Source: Kribbella pittospori (GTDB lineage: Bacteria > Actinomycetota > Actinomycetes > Propionibacteriales > Kribbellaceae). From it: 64,000 nt of DNA. The translations under genes and the position numbers were made by a program. The stretch lies in NCBI RefSeq assembly GCF_004331465.1, contig NZ_SJKB01000022.1, positions 35,098 to 99,097 on the forward strand, written 5' to 3'. The notes under the pieces were generated by a model. The model was not told where the DNA came from, made no database searches, and was given only the letters and a program-made list of their open reading frames with translations. Shown in pieces: positions 48,253-56,212 of this stretch (within the stretch, counting starts at the first letter, position 1; the number at the start of each line of letters is the position of its first letter).

Positions 48253-49259
48253 TGAGTGACGAGCAGCAGATTCGCAGCGCGCTCGACTATGAGTTGGAGC
48301 CGTGGCAGCCCGACGCCGCCGACCTGATGCGGCGCGGCAAGCGGCTGGCCTGGCTCCGCCGCGGACTGGCCGCGGCGGGCGTCACCGCCCTGGCCGGAAC
48401 CGTAGCGACGGTGTCCGCCGCGGTCGGCGGACCGGCGCCGGTGAAGAACCTGCTGGCCGGCGGGAGCAAGCCGCCGGTGCCGGTGGTGGTTCCGACCGCG
48501 CAGCCGCAGGTGCCGTCGGTCGACCCGACCTGCCTGCCGGCCAAGCCGCAGCTGCCGAAGGTCGAGGTGAACAAGACCATCGACCCGAACAACCTGCCCA
48601 CCGGCAAGCCGTCGTTGCCTGCGAAGCCGTCCCTGCCGAGCGTGAAGCCGTCGCTGCCCGCGAAGCCGACGCTGCCGAGCATCAAGCCGTCGCTGCCGGC
48701 CAAGCCGGGCCTCCCGACGAAGCTGCCGACCGGGAAGCCGTCGCTCCCGACGGGCAAGCCGAGCCTTCCGTCGTTGCCCGCCAAGCCGACGCTGCCCGCG
48801 AAGCCGACGCTCCCTGCGAAGCCGACGCTCCCTGCGAAGCCGACGCTGCCGAGCGTGAAGCCGTCGCTGCCGGCCGTGCCGAGCCTTCCGACGACCAAGC
48901 CGTCGCTCCCGAGCGGCAAGCCGTCGCTGCCGGCGAAGCCGACCCTGCCGAACGTGAAGCCTTCGCTGCCGGGCAAGGGTGTTCCGACCCTGCCTGACTG
49001 CGTGAACGGCGTACCGGACGGCAAGCCGTCGGTGCCGTCGCTCCCGAAGCCGAACGTTCCGGGCAAGCCGAACCTGCCGACCACCAAGCCGTCCCTGCCG
49101 AAGCCGGCTGTCCCGACGGTGAAGGTGCCCGGCGGTGTCACCGTCGACTCGGGTCAGCAGCCGAAGATCCAGCTGCCCTCGAAGCCGACGCTCCCGACCA
49201 CGAAGCCGAGCCTCCCGAAGCCGAGCTTCCCCACCGGTCTCCCCTCCTCAGACCGGTAG
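48252..49259 (+). CDS. Membrane-anchored protein with KPxLP-repeat wall-spanning rod, sigma partner
   Basis: A 335-residue protein: cytoplasmic N-terminus of about 36 residues (SDEQQIRSALDYELEPW, MRRGKRLAWLRR), one membrane helix (about 37-58), then about 250 residues almost wholly of KPSLP/KPTLP-type repeats with spacing of five to seven residues, including four perfect PTLPAK hexapeptide tandem units. Two Cys residues interrupt the rod (CLPAK and PDCVNG). Such Pro/Lys-rich sequence should form an extended polyproline-like rod that threads the peptidoglycan. Coupled to the sigma factor, so it is a candidate mechanosensor or atypical anti-sigma; no catalytic domain. Confidence 0.78.
   Translation: MSDEQQIRSALDYELEPWQPDAADLMRRGKRLAWLRRGLAAAGVTALAGTVATVSAAVGGPAPVKNLLAGGSKPPVPVVVPTAQPQVPSVDPTCLPAKPQLPKVEVNKTIDPNNLPTGKPSLPAKPSLPSVKPSLPAKPTLPSIKPSLPAKPGLPTKLPTGKPSLPTGKPSLPSLPAKPTLPAKPTLPAKPTLPAKPTLPSVKPSLPAVPSLPTTKPSLPSGKPSLPAKPTLPNVKPSLPGKGVPTLPDCVNGVPDGKPSVPSLPKPNVPGKPNLPTTKPSLPKPAVPTVKVPGGVTVDSGQQPKIQLPSKPTLPTTKPSLPKPSFPTGLPSSDR
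48780..48851 (+). repeat. Four tandem 18-bp repeats
   Basis: Four near-identical units of GCGAAGCCGACGCTCCCT type (72 bp) encoding AKPTLP each, the most regular part of a longer degenerate array that extends through most of the gene. Confidence 0.85.
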
Positions 49260-49273
49260 GGCTCCCGCGGGGA

Positions 49274-49316
49274 CACCGGCGAGTAGGCGACGGGCGGAAT
49301 CACCTACTCGCCGGTG
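49274..49316. terminator. Bidirectional hairpin between convergent genes
   Basis: CACCGGCGAGTAGG and its exact complement form a 14-bp stem around a 15-nt loop, overlapping the last codons of the DinB-type gene on the minus strand. Confidence 0.8.
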
Positions 49317-49810
49317 ACCCCATCAACCAGTTCGCGGACGACGTCCAGCTGACCGGCATGCCGGGCGTACTCCTGCAGGACGTGGAAGAGGATCCAGTTC
49401 ACGGTCGGGCGGTCCGCCTCACCGAACCGCCCACCGGCCGCCCCCAGGGTCGAGAGTTCGACGCCGGTCACCAGTCGGCGAGTAGTCGCACCGCCCTCGT
49501 GCAGTCTGCCGAGGAGCGCCTCGAGAGTGTCGTCCGGCCCGACCGTCCAGCGCCCGTCGGGATCGCCGCCCGAGTCGCCCCACGGTTCGTCGACCTGCTC
49601 GCCCGCGAATCCCCAGCGCAGCCAGCGTCGCTCGACGTACACGAGATGGCGCAGCAGTTCCAGCGGCGACCAGCCGGACGGCAAGCGGCTCGACCTGAGG
49701 TCGGTGTCGCTCAGTCCCGTCAGCTTGCTCTCGATGACGCCGCGGTAGTAGTCCAGCCAGCCGAGCTGCAGCTCGATGGTGTCGCCCACACTGATGGGCG
49801 GTTCGTTCAT
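49304..49810 (-). CDS. DinB/DUF664 family protein
   Basis: A 168-residue four-helix bundle of the DinB/mycothiol-transferase superfamily. GWLDYYRGVIESKLTGLSDTD, WSPLELLRHLVYVERRWLRWG (first metal His) and WILFHVLQEYARHAGQLDVVRELVDG (HxxxH near the C-terminus) are the family hallmarks. Likely a thiol (mycothiol)-dependent detoxification enzyme of unknown substrate. ATG overlaps the stop of the upstream XRE regulator (ATGA), so regulator and enzyme are coexpressed. Confidence 0.85.
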   Translation of the reverse strand: MNEPPISVGDTIELQLGWLDYYRGVIESKLTGLSDTDLRSSRLPSGWSPLELLRHLVYVERRWLRWGFAGEQVDEPWGDSGGDPDGRWTVGPDDTLEALLGRLHEGGATTRRLVTGVELSTLGAAGGRFGEADRPTVNWILFHVLQEYARHAGQLDVVRELVDGVTGE

Positions 49811-50601
49811 GCCAGCGTCCGCAGGTATTCGGCGGTCTGGTCGTCGGCCGGGTAGAACGACTCGATCATCAGCTCGGACACCGTGACGTCGAGCGGCGTC
49901 CCGAACGTCGCGATCATCGTCAGCAGCGACAGCTCGTGCCCGTTGTGCACGAGCCGGAACGGTACGACGACCTCCGGTGCCGTGGGCTTGACCGGCCGGT
50001 CGTCCGCGGCGTACTCGCGGAGCTCGTCGTACAGGTCCTGCAGGTCGGGGTCGGCGGTGCTGGCGACCTGGCGTTGCAGGCTCGCGAGGGCGGCGGCGCG
50101 GACCTCGGCGATGTTGCCGATCCGGCGGGCCAGGCCGTCCGGGTGCAGGGTGAGCCGGAGGGCGTTGACCGGTGCCTGCAGCAACTTCTCGTCGACGTCC
50201 GTCGTGAACAGCTGGATGCCGGCGTTCGCCTCGACGATGTTCCACCAGCGGTCGACCACGAGCGCCGGGTATGGCTCGTGCGCCTTGAGCAGGCGGCGCA
50301 GCGTCGTACGGATCGCGAGCATCGCTGGCGAGTGCAGGGACGACTCGGTGTAGATCGGCGCGTAGCCGCCGGCCAGCAGGAGCTGGTTGCGGTCCCGCAG
50401 TGGTACGTCGAGATGCTCGGCCAGCCGCAGTACCATCTCGCGGCTCGGTTTGGATCGGCCGGTCTCCACGAAACTCACGTGCCTGGTGGACACCTCCACG
50501 CGGTTCGCCAGCTCGAGCTGGCTGAGCCGGCGGCGCTCCCGCCAGCCGCGCAGAAGCTCGCCCACCGGGCGCTGGAAGGTCTCCTCGATCGTCGCTGCCA
50601 T
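49807..50601 (-). CDS. XRE-family regulator with MmyB-like ligand-binding domain
   Basis: A 264-residue regulator: helix-turn-helix at about residues 15-70 (LLRGWRERRRLSQLELANRV, STRHVSFVETGRSKPSREMV) and a MmyB-like PAS-fold domain (about 100-264, YPALVVDRWWNIVEANAGI, FRLVHNGHELSLLTMIATFG). MmyB-type domains bind fatty acids or similar ligands and these regulators usually control an adjacent small-molecule enzyme; here DinB downstream and the divergent SnoaL protein are candidates. Confidence 0.88.
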   Translation of the reverse strand: MAATIEETFQRPVGELLRGWRERRRLSQLELANRVEVSTRHVSFVETGRSKPSREMVLRLAEHLDVPLRDRNQLLLAGGYAPIYTESSLHSPAMLAIRTTLRRLLKAHEPYPALVVDRWWNIVEANAGIQLFTTDVDEKLLQAPVNALRLTLHPDGLARRIGNIAEVRAAALASLQRQVASTADPDLQDLYDELREYAADDRPVKPTAPEVVVPFRLVHNGHELSLLTMIATFGTPLDVTVSELMIESFYPADDQTAEYLRTLA

Positions 50602-50712
50602 GGTTCGACCGTAACCGGTGGCAGAGACAGCGCCATTACCTCCGACGTCATCGACCGGAGCGCGGGCCGACGGCAAGGTTCTGGTCATCCGAACGACACC
50701 GAGGAGAACACG

Positions 50713-51075
50713 ATGACCAGCACGACTCTTGCCGAGCAGTACTTCGCGATGTGGAACGAGGCCGACGCGGACCGCCGGGCCGAACTGATCGCGGGGAGCT
50801 GGACCGAGGACGCGACGTTCGTCGACCCGAGCTTCGAGACGAACGGCCACGACGAGCTGAACAAGCTGGTGGGCGCCGCTCAGCAGATGTTCCCCGGCCT
50901 GTCCTTCGTCCGCATCGGCGACATCGACGAGCACCACACCTACCTGCGCTGGACCTGGCACCTCAAGGCCGAAGGCCAGGATCCCGTCGCCGGTGGCACC
51001 GACATCGTCCTGCTCGCCGAGGACGGCCGCATCCAGCGCCTGATCGGCTTCCACGACTTCGCCCCCGCCCACTGA
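50713..51075 (+). CDS. SnoaL-like / NTF2-fold protein
   Basis: A 120-residue alpha+beta barrel protein: AEQYFAMWNEADADRRAELI, WTEDATFVDPSFETNGHDEL and GFHDFAP at the end are typical of polyketide-cyclase-like NTF2 folds. The cavity could bind a small hydrophobic ligand; some relatives isomerise or hydrolyse, many are uncharacterised. ATG with GGAG 6-8 nt upstream. Divergent from the XRE regulator, which probably controls it. Confidence 0.85.
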   Translation: MTSTTLAEQYFAMWNEADADRRAELIAGSWTEDATFVDPSFETNGHDELNKLVGAAQQMFPGLSFVRIGDIDEHHTYLRWTWHLKAEGQDPVAGGTDIVLLAEDGRIQRLIGFHDFAPAH

Positions 51076-51199
51076 CCTCACCGTGTGCGACAGCGGCCGG
51101 TCCTGGCGGTGTTCGGGACCGGCCTGCCGAGTTGTTGCTGTTGGCAACGTTGGGGGTAATTCGGTGGCGGGGGTGGGGTGGGCGGGCGGAGCATGGGGG

Positions 51200-51994
51200 A
51201 TGCTCGACGCCCTGGAGCTGGAAGTCTTCGAACGGGACGGGATCGTGAAGGTCCCGTCCGCGTTCTCGGCCGATGATGCCGAGCGGATGCGCGCCGTTCT
51301 GTGGAGCGAACTGCGGACCCGGCACGGAATGGAGCGCGACGACCGCTCCACCTGGACGAACCTGCGGCCGACCAAACTGAAGAACACCAAGACCAACCCG
51401 GTGGCGAACGCGATCCTCGGTCCGCCGCTGCGGTCGGCCCTCGACACCCTGCTCGGGGAGTGGAAGGTGCCGCCGCATCAGGGCCAGGTCCTGGTCACCA
51501 TGCCGACGGGCGAATCCTGGTCAGTGCCGCATCGTCAGTGGCACACCGACCTCGGGTTCGAGTTGCCGCCGGACGACTTGCCTGCGGTGAAGATCTGGGC
51601 CCTGCTGACCGATCTCGATCCTTGTGGCGGCGGCACCCCTCAGGTGGCCGGCTCCCACCGGGTGATCGCGCGGCACCTGACCACGACCTCGGAGCGGGAC
51701 TTCACCACGATCCGCGATCAGGTCCTGCGCTCCGATCCATGGTTCCGCGACCTCACCAGCGCCGATCGCTCGACCGATCCGATGGTCGAGACCGAGCTGG
51801 ACGGACTGCCGGTGCGCGTCGTCGAGCTCACCGGTCGCGCGGGCGACGTCTACATCACCCACCCGTGGATCCTGCACTCGATCGCCACGAACGCGAACGA
51901 CACCCCGCGGATGATGCGCAGCCGGTTCATCTGGCGGTCAGAAGGCGGCGACCAGGCGGGCGCAGCGGACGGGGTCCTCGGTCAGACCGACTGA
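51200..51994 (+). CDS. Phytanoyl-CoA dioxygenase family protein
   Basis: A 264-residue Fe(II)/2-oxoglutarate-dependent oxygenase. The HxD iron pair is in PHRQWHTDLGFELP, the distal His in YITHPWILHSIATN, and the 2-oxoglutarate Arg in MMRSRFIWR. QGQVLVTMP and GGTPQVAGSHRVI belong to the double-stranded beta-helix core. Such enzymes hydroxylate or halogenate natural products and lipids; substrate unknown. ATG preceded by GGGGG. Its last 57 bp overlap the convergent kinase gene. Confidence 0.85.
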   Translation: MLDALELEVFERDGIVKVPSAFSADDAERMRAVLWSELRTRHGMERDDRSTWTNLRPTKLKNTKTNPVANAILGPPLRSALDTLLGEWKVPPHQGQVLVTMPTGESWSVPHRQWHTDLGFELPPDDLPAVKIWALLTDLDPCGGGTPQVAGSHRVIARHLTTTSERDFTTIRDQVLRSDPWFRDLTSADRSTDPMVETELDGLPVRVVELTGRAGDVYITHPWILHSIATNANDTPRMMRSRFIWRSEGGDQAGAADGVLGQTD

Positions 51995-52795
51995 CAGCCC
52001 CCAGAGCCAGTAGTCGACCGTGCGGAAGACGACCCAGTCACGAGCCCGGTCGCGGTCCAGGCCGGCCTCGCCGACCGCCGTGTCGAAATGCGGCACGATC
52101 TCGGTCATCTCGTCGAGCCGCGTCCACAGCACCCTCCCGAGGTCGTACTCGATGTCGCCGCGCAGCAGCACCGGGTCGACCGTCAGCCACGGCTCGCGCT
52201 TGCCTGCGAGCACCTGGTCCGAATGCAGGTCCCCGTTCACCGCGAGATCCGACGCCGTCTCGGTCAGCTTCGGTGCGACGTCGAGCGCCCGCCGCAGAAT
52301 GCCGACGTCGAACGGCTGCCCGAGCCGCTCCCACTCCGGCTCGAGCTGACTCGACCGCCGAGCCACGATCTCCGCGGTCGACGGCGCATCGTCCGGCGCA
52401 GGCACCGCCAGCCGTCGCATCAGTCGTCCCAGTACGGCGACCGCTTCCGCGACTGGCTTGGTCGTCAACGGCGTCGACAACCGCTCCAGCAGCATCGCGC
52501 CGGCCTCGAGGTCGGCGTCGTACAGCATGACCATCCCGCGGCCGTCCCACCACCGCAGCGCCCGCGCCTGCTCCTCGACCTCGGGTCCAGGCGGGTTCAT
52601 CCGCAGTACGAACTCCTCGCCGCCTCGCGTCACCGGCACGACCAGCGCGTTCGACCCGTAGGCGACGTCTCCGTCGACCTCCAGGCCCCAGCGCGCGGTC
52701 TGTCGGTCGACCGCCTGAGCCAGACCGTCCAGCCACTCCGAGCCGTCGCTCCACCACCGCGGCATCCGCCGGAATCCTTCGGGTACGTCGATCAC
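51938..52795 (-). CDS. Aminoglycoside phosphotransferase-like kinase
   Basis: A 285-residue protein-kinase-like phosphotransferase resembling APH(6)/streptomycin 6-kinase. N-lobe: VAYGSNALVVPVTRGGEEFVLRM (Lys position as Arg-rich variant); catalytic loop AVNGDLHSDQVLAG (GDLH..), metal Asp in LTVDPVLLRGDIEYDLG. The GTG at 52795 is chosen because TAACTT ends 7 nt before it. Known members phosphorylate aminoglycosides, but similar sequences act on sugars and other metabolites, so drug resistance cannot be claimed. Confidence 0.82.
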   Translation of the reverse strand: MIDVPEGFRRMPRWWSDGSEWLDGLAQAVDRQTARWGLEVDGDVAYGSNALVVPVTRGGEEFVLRMNPPGPEVEEQARALRWWDGRGMVMLYDADLEAGAMLLERLSTPLTTKPVAEAVAVLGRLMRRLAVPAPDDAPSTAEIVARRSSQLEPEWERLGQPFDVGILRRALDVAPKLTETASDLAVNGDLHSDQVLAGKREPWLTVDPVLLRGDIEYDLGRVLWTRLDEMTEIVPHFDTAVGEAGLDRDRARDWVVFRTVDYWLWGLSVGLTEDPVRCARLVAAF

Positions 52796-52909
52796 CCCGG
52801 ACAAGTTAGTGCGATCTCAACTGGAGCGCGTCCGAATTACGTACCGCGTGGAGTCTCCCCGCGATGGTGGGTCGCGGTTGATGATGAAGGTATGGGCGGA
52901 GAGACCGGC

Positions 52910-53692
52910 ATGAACGGTTTGCAGTTCGATCCTGAAGTGTCGCGGCAGATGGAGACGATGTACACGACTCCGGACGTGATCGAGCAGCGACGGGTGGTGC
53001 GGACCGCGCTGGCCCTGCGGCCGGGAGATCGAGTGCTGGACGTTGGTGTCGGGCCGGGACTCCTGGCCGAGGAGATGGCGGCCGAGGTCGGGCCGAGCGG
53101 GCGGATCTGCGGGATCGACATCAGCGACAGCATGCTCGCGATCGCCAGCGCTCGAGCCGACGTACCCGGTGGCCCGGGTATCGAACTCGAACTGGCCTCC
53201 GCGGACCGGATCCCGCACGCCTCGGAGAGCTTCGACGTAGTCGTCTCCACCCAGGTCTTCGAGTACATCGACGACGTGCCCCCTGCTTTGGACGAGGTAC
53301 GCCGGGTGCTCCGCCCCGCGGGTCGCGTCGTACTGCTGGACACGGACTGGGGCTCGGTCGTGTGGCGGTCGACCGACAACGGCCGGATGGGCCGGGTGCT
53401 GACGGCGTTCGAGGACCATCTCGCGGATCCGCATCTGCCCCGGACGCTGGCCGGCGTACTGGACAAGTCCGGTTTCACCGTCACTCACCGGCAGGTGGTG
53501 CCGATCCTGAATGCGGGGTACGACCAGCACACCTACAGTGCGGGCCTGATCGACATCGTCGGCGACTTCGTGCCCGGTCATGGTGAGGTCACTGCCGAGG
53601 AGGCCCAGGCGTGGGCCGATGACCTGCGCTCACTCGGCGCGGGTTACTTCTTCAGCCTGAACCGCTACCTGTTCGTCGCGTCGGCTCTCTGA
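52910..53692 (+). CDS. SAM-dependent methyltransferase
   Basis: A 260-residue class I methyltransferase (UbiE/type 11). RVLDVGVGPGLLAEEMAAEVG is motif I, ICGIDISDSMLAIASAR motif II, VVVSTQVFEYIDDVPPALDEVRRVLRPAGRVVLLD motif post-II/III. The C-terminal lid ends in YFFSLNRYLFVASAL. ATG at 52910 has a GGAGAG site; an in-frame ATG six codons earlier is possible. Arsenite and small-molecule methyltransferases share this profile; substrate unknown. Terminator follows 12 bp later. Confidence 0.85.
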   Translation: MNGLQFDPEVSRQMETMYTTPDVIEQRRVVRTALALRPGDRVLDVGVGPGLLAEEMAAEVGPSGRICGIDISDSMLAIASARADVPGGPGIELELASADRIPHASESFDVVVSTQVFEYIDDVPPALDEVRRVLRPAGRVVLLDTDWGSVVWRSTDNGRMGRVLTAFEDHLADPHLPRTLAGVLDKSGFTVTHRQVVPILNAGYDQHTYSAGLIDIVGDFVPGHGEVTAEEAQAWADDLRSLGAGYFFSLNRYLFVASAL

Positions 53693-53704
53693 GGGCTCCG
53701 ACTC

Positions 53705-53734
53705 GGCGGGCGCGCCTGGGAAAGCACGCCCGCC
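53705..53734 (+). terminator. Hairpin terminator after the methyltransferase
   Basis: GGCGGGCGCG pairs with CACGCCCGCC (nine Watson-Crick pairs and one G-T type) across a 10-nt loop. A second dyad GTTCTCCC...GGGAGAAC follows at 53745-53770. Confidence 0.65.
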
Positions 53735-53770
53735 GGGGCCGGTCGTTCTCCCGCCCCTCAGTGGGAGAAC

Positions 53771-53978
53771 TCGCGGCTCGGTGAACTCCACCCATGCCCG
53801 AATGGCGCTGACCGAACCGCGGGACCACCTACAGGTACCCCAAGTCCACTGATTGCACACGTCGTGGCGCGCGGTCGATGCCGAAACTTCACGTTCCTCA
53901 AACCTTGGCCGGCGAGATCGATGCCTGAGGCAACGATTGTCTGGCGCGGCCGGCAGTTGCACCGGGCCGGCCATCGAC
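53771..53978. other. Non-coding stretch, no gene recognised
   Basis: About 200 bp bounded by hairpins on both sides. Short open frames exist on both strands but none has a ribosome site or familiar sequence. The bracketing hairpins would allow an independent small RNA here; nothing in the sequence proves one. Confidence 0.35.
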
Positions 53979-54010
53979 AAGGCCCCACCGGTAGCAGCCG
54001 GTGGGGCCTT
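53979..54010. terminator. Very strong bidirectional terminator hairpin
   Basis: AAGGCCCCACCGG and its exact complement form a 13-bp stem with a TAGCAG loop; A and T ends on both sides suit termination in either direction. It lies downstream of the recombinase-like operon (minus) and 290 bp past the methyltransferase. Confidence 0.8.
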
Positions 54011-54116
54011 GGTGGTCCACTACCGCCCGGGCATTCCCGGTGCAGCTGTGGAGGTGGAGAGCGGAACCGACGCCGATGCAGGGGTCAAGACGTCAGCTCC
54101 GCTTGCCTGTGTGGAG

Positions 54117-54431
54117 CTATCTCGAGTCGGCCGCCCAGACATGTGCCTGGTGGAACTCGAGGTGTTGCTGCGTCGCCGCCGGAGTGCCGACCGTGCCGAG
54201 GTGGTTCATCGTCGGTACGACGACCGCATGGACGCCGGACCGCTTCACCTCTTCGAGCAGTGCGTGGAAGGCGGTGGACTCGGCCGCGTCGCGCTCGGTG
54301 TAGACCGTCCCGAGGGTGTATCCCCCGGCACTGGCGAAGGCGACGAGTGAATCCGTCGCCGCGGCCAGCTCCTCCGCGCAGCTGAGCGCGTCGGCCCGTA
54401 CGTACCCGAGCAGCGTCGGCCGGGTCGTCAT
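54117..54431 (-). CDS. Resolvase-fold (serine recombinase-like) short protein, probably inactive
   Basis: A 104-residue protein like the N-terminal domain of serine recombinases: LLGYVRADALSCAEELAAAT, FASAGGYTLGTVYTERDAAES, FHALLEEVKRSGVHAVVVPTMNHLG. The catalytic Ser of the YxRVS motif is replaced (GYVRAD), and no DNA-binding domain follows, so strand exchange is unlikely. Short versions of this fold occur in streptomycetes as accessory proteins (recollection). Start overlaps the upstream small gene by 4 bp, so both are coexpressed. Confidence 0.7.
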   Translation of the reverse strand: MTTRPTLLGYVRADALSCAEELAAATDSLVAFASAGGYTLGTVYTERDAAESTAFHALLEEVKRSGVHAVVVPTMNHLGTVGTPAATQQHLEFHQAHVWAADSR

Positions 54432-54622
54432 CGTCCCGGCTCCGCCGTACTGTCCACCAGCACCGGCTCGCTGGTCACCCGGAGGGACGCGAACCGCCGC
54501 CGCATTGCTTCCTCGTACTGCGCTGCCTGCTCCACCGCGGCCGTGTGGTCCGCGATCGGGTGAGCGCCGAACCAGACCCGCACCCGGCGGTGCGAGGCGG
54601 GGGATTCGAGCGTCTCGGTCAT
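54428..54622 (-). CDS. Small conserved actinobacterial protein
   Basis: A 64-residue protein (RRVRVWFGAHPIADHTAAVE, YEEAMRRRFASLRVTSEPVL) with AAGGAAC 4-5 nt before the ATG. It looks like a compact alpha/beta protein; no family function known. Coupled to the resolvase-fold gene by a 4-bp overlap, suggesting a two-protein unit. Confidence 0.65.
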   Translation of the reverse strand: MTETLESPASHRRVRVWFGAHPIADHTAAVEQAAQYEEAMRRRFASLRVTSEPVLVDSTAEPGR

Positions 54623-54716
54623 CTTCGTTCCTTGTGGTGAGTCGATCGGTGGCGGCGAACGGCTTTGTCCGCTGCTGAGTAAAGAACACCTCACCGCGCG
54701 TGCCCTCCGGAACAGT

Positions 54717-54766
54717 TTCGAAGGGACCTTTACAGACACCTAACGCAGAGTAGGGAAACCTTCGAA
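54717..54766. repeat. Inverted repeat in AT-richer spacer
   Basis: TTCGAAGG (54717-54724) and CCTTCGAA (54759-54766) flank 34 bp upstream of the small-protein operon. The spacer to the MFS gene (to 54921) is less GC-rich than its surroundings and contains no gene that I can recognise; it probably holds the operon promoter. Confidence 0.45.
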
Positions 54767-54921
54767 TCCGCTGGTCAGAGCCGTCGGGAAGGGCTCTCCG
54801 AGCCGGCCGGAATGGCTGTCAAGAATGGTTGCAGGAATGTGCCGATAACGATTTGGCAGCTATCACTTTTCGAGCCCGGTCGAATTGTTGGATGTCCTGC
54901 TGACCGTTTGCGATCACCCGC

Positions 54922-56130
54922 TTACGCACCGGTGTGTGTCCGGGTGAAATGCGCCGGATGACCGGGTACGGCGACCAGCGTCAGCGGTGCCGCGAGGACC
55001 GCGAACGCCGCCAGCAGGTTGAGGGTCAGTGGGAGATCGAGGAGCAATGTCACCGCCGGAGCGGCGAGTGCGCCGACCAGCAGAGCCAGCGAATCCGCCG
55101 CGAAGAAGAGCGCGCCGATGCGGCCGAACATGGTCGGTGGCGAGGTGCGCTGGATCGCAGTCTGTGCGGTGATCAGCAGCACGCTGCCGGGGAGGCCGAT
55201 CAGTACGGCGGCGGCGATCGCCCACGGGATGTTCGGGGCGTTGAAGAGAGCGAAGAAGGCGGCGGCGGTCGCGAACTGGGTGACGGCGAGGATGTCGCGG
55301 ATGCTCAGCCAGGTCTGGACCCTGGTGCTCAAAGCCGCCCCGAGTAGATAGCCGGCGCCGAGTCCCGAGATCAGATAGCCGAGGACATAGCCGGGTGCGT
55401 GCAGGCGGTCGACCGTGAACGGGACGAGTAGTGCGGTCAGGCCGGCGTTCGCGGTGAGGAAGATCGTCTGGCCGAGCAGGATCCCGCGCAGTACCCGGTG
55501 GCGCGCGACGTACTGGAAACCGGCGAGCGGGCTGTCGCTGGTGGTGGTGCTCGGTGTGGTCGGGTGGCGGTGGGTGCGGACTGTGGCGATGATCGCGGCG
55601 GAGATCAGATAGCTGGCGATGTCGACGGCGAGGACGAACTTGATGCCGGGGCCGGCCAGGAGGAGGGCGCCGAGTGGTGGCGCGGCCAGGCGGATCGCGC
55701 TGCTCGTGAACGCAATCAGCGCATTGGCCGCCGCGAGTTCGTCGCCCGTGCCGACGACGGCGGGAAGCAAAGCCCGCGAGGCCGGGCGGAAGACCATCGT
55801 CGCGACATTCTCCGCGAGGATTGCCAGGTAGATCGGCCAGAGGTGATCCGCGTCGGCGAGCAGGATCAGCGCGACCGCGGCGGCGCTGACCAGATCCGCG
55901 ATCCACATCGCGCGGGTGAGATCCCAGCGGTCGAGCAGAGCCCCTGCCCACGGCCCGAGGACCAGTGGGGGGAGTGCCTCCAGAGCAAGCGCGAGACCGG
56001 TTGCGACCGTGGAGCCGGTCAGGCCGAACACGTAGAACGGGATGGCGACGATCAGCAACCACGAGCCGATGCCGGACACGCCGCCGCTGATCCACAGCCG
56101 ACGGAAGTCACGGTTCCCCAGAGTCTTCAT
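54922..56130 (-). CDS. MFS transporter (EntS/macrolide-efflux-like)
   Basis: A 402-residue major facilitator with twelve predicted membrane helices. Loop 2-3 carries GPWAGALLDRWDLTRAMW (MFS motif A variant), and LPGSVLLITAQTAIQRTSPPTMFGRIGALF lies in the second half; overall like the EntS/MefA efflux group. Likely exports a drug or siderophore. ATG start; divergent from an XRE regulator with a CTATCTT-GTG-AAGATAG operator between them, so expression is probably repressed by that protein. Confidence 0.85.
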   Translation of the reverse strand: MKTLGNRDFRRLWISGGVSGIGSWLLIVAIPFYVFGLTGSTVATGLALALEALPPLVLGPWAGALLDRWDLTRAMWIADLVSAAAVALILLADADHLWPIYLAILAENVATMVFRPASRALLPAVVGTGDELAAANALIAFTSSAIRLAAPPLGALLLAGPGIKFVLAVDIASYLISAAIIATVRTHRHPTTPSTTTSDSPLAGFQYVARHRVLRGILLGQTIFLTANAGLTALLVPFTVDRLHAPGYVLGYLISGLGAGYLLGAALSTRVQTWLSIRDILAVTQFATAAAFFALFNAPNIPWAIAAAVLIGLPGSVLLITAQTAIQRTSPPTMFGRIGALFFAADSLALLVGALAAPAVTLLLDLPLTLNLLAAFAVLAAPLTLVAVPGHPAHFTRTHTGA

Positions 56131-56141
56131 GAGGCGAGACG

Positions 56142-56205
56142 CTATCTTGTGAAGATAGATTCGATCAAGAGTGTTTTCTCAGAATATGTCTTCTGGGAAT
56201 AGAGT
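56142..56205. promoter_or_regulatory. Operators and promoter between MFS and XRE genes
   Basis: CTATCTT-GTG-AAGATAG (56142-56158) is a perfect 7-bp dyad 12 bp upstream of the MFS start; CAGAA-TATGTC-TTCTG (56180-56195) is a weaker dyad. TAGAGT (56200-56205) is the -10 box of the XRE gene, 7 nt before its GTG. Confidence 0.6.
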
Positions 56206-56212
56206 AGCGGTC

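Noticed and set aside
48252..49259. The repeat-rich gene considered as a CRISPR-like or non-coding satellite array.
   Set aside because: Repeats keep the reading frame throughout, follow a membrane helix and are coupled to a sigma gene; spacers of CRISPR type are absent. No CRISPR array was seen anywhere in the window.
51938..52795. Aminoglycoside resistance gene.
   Set aside because: The kinase fold is shared by many metabolite kinases and nothing in the context supports drug resistance.
54117..54431. Active site-specific recombinase or invertase.
   Set aside because: The Ser nucleophile position is not Ser, the DNA-binding domain is absent, and no paired recombination sites are visible.
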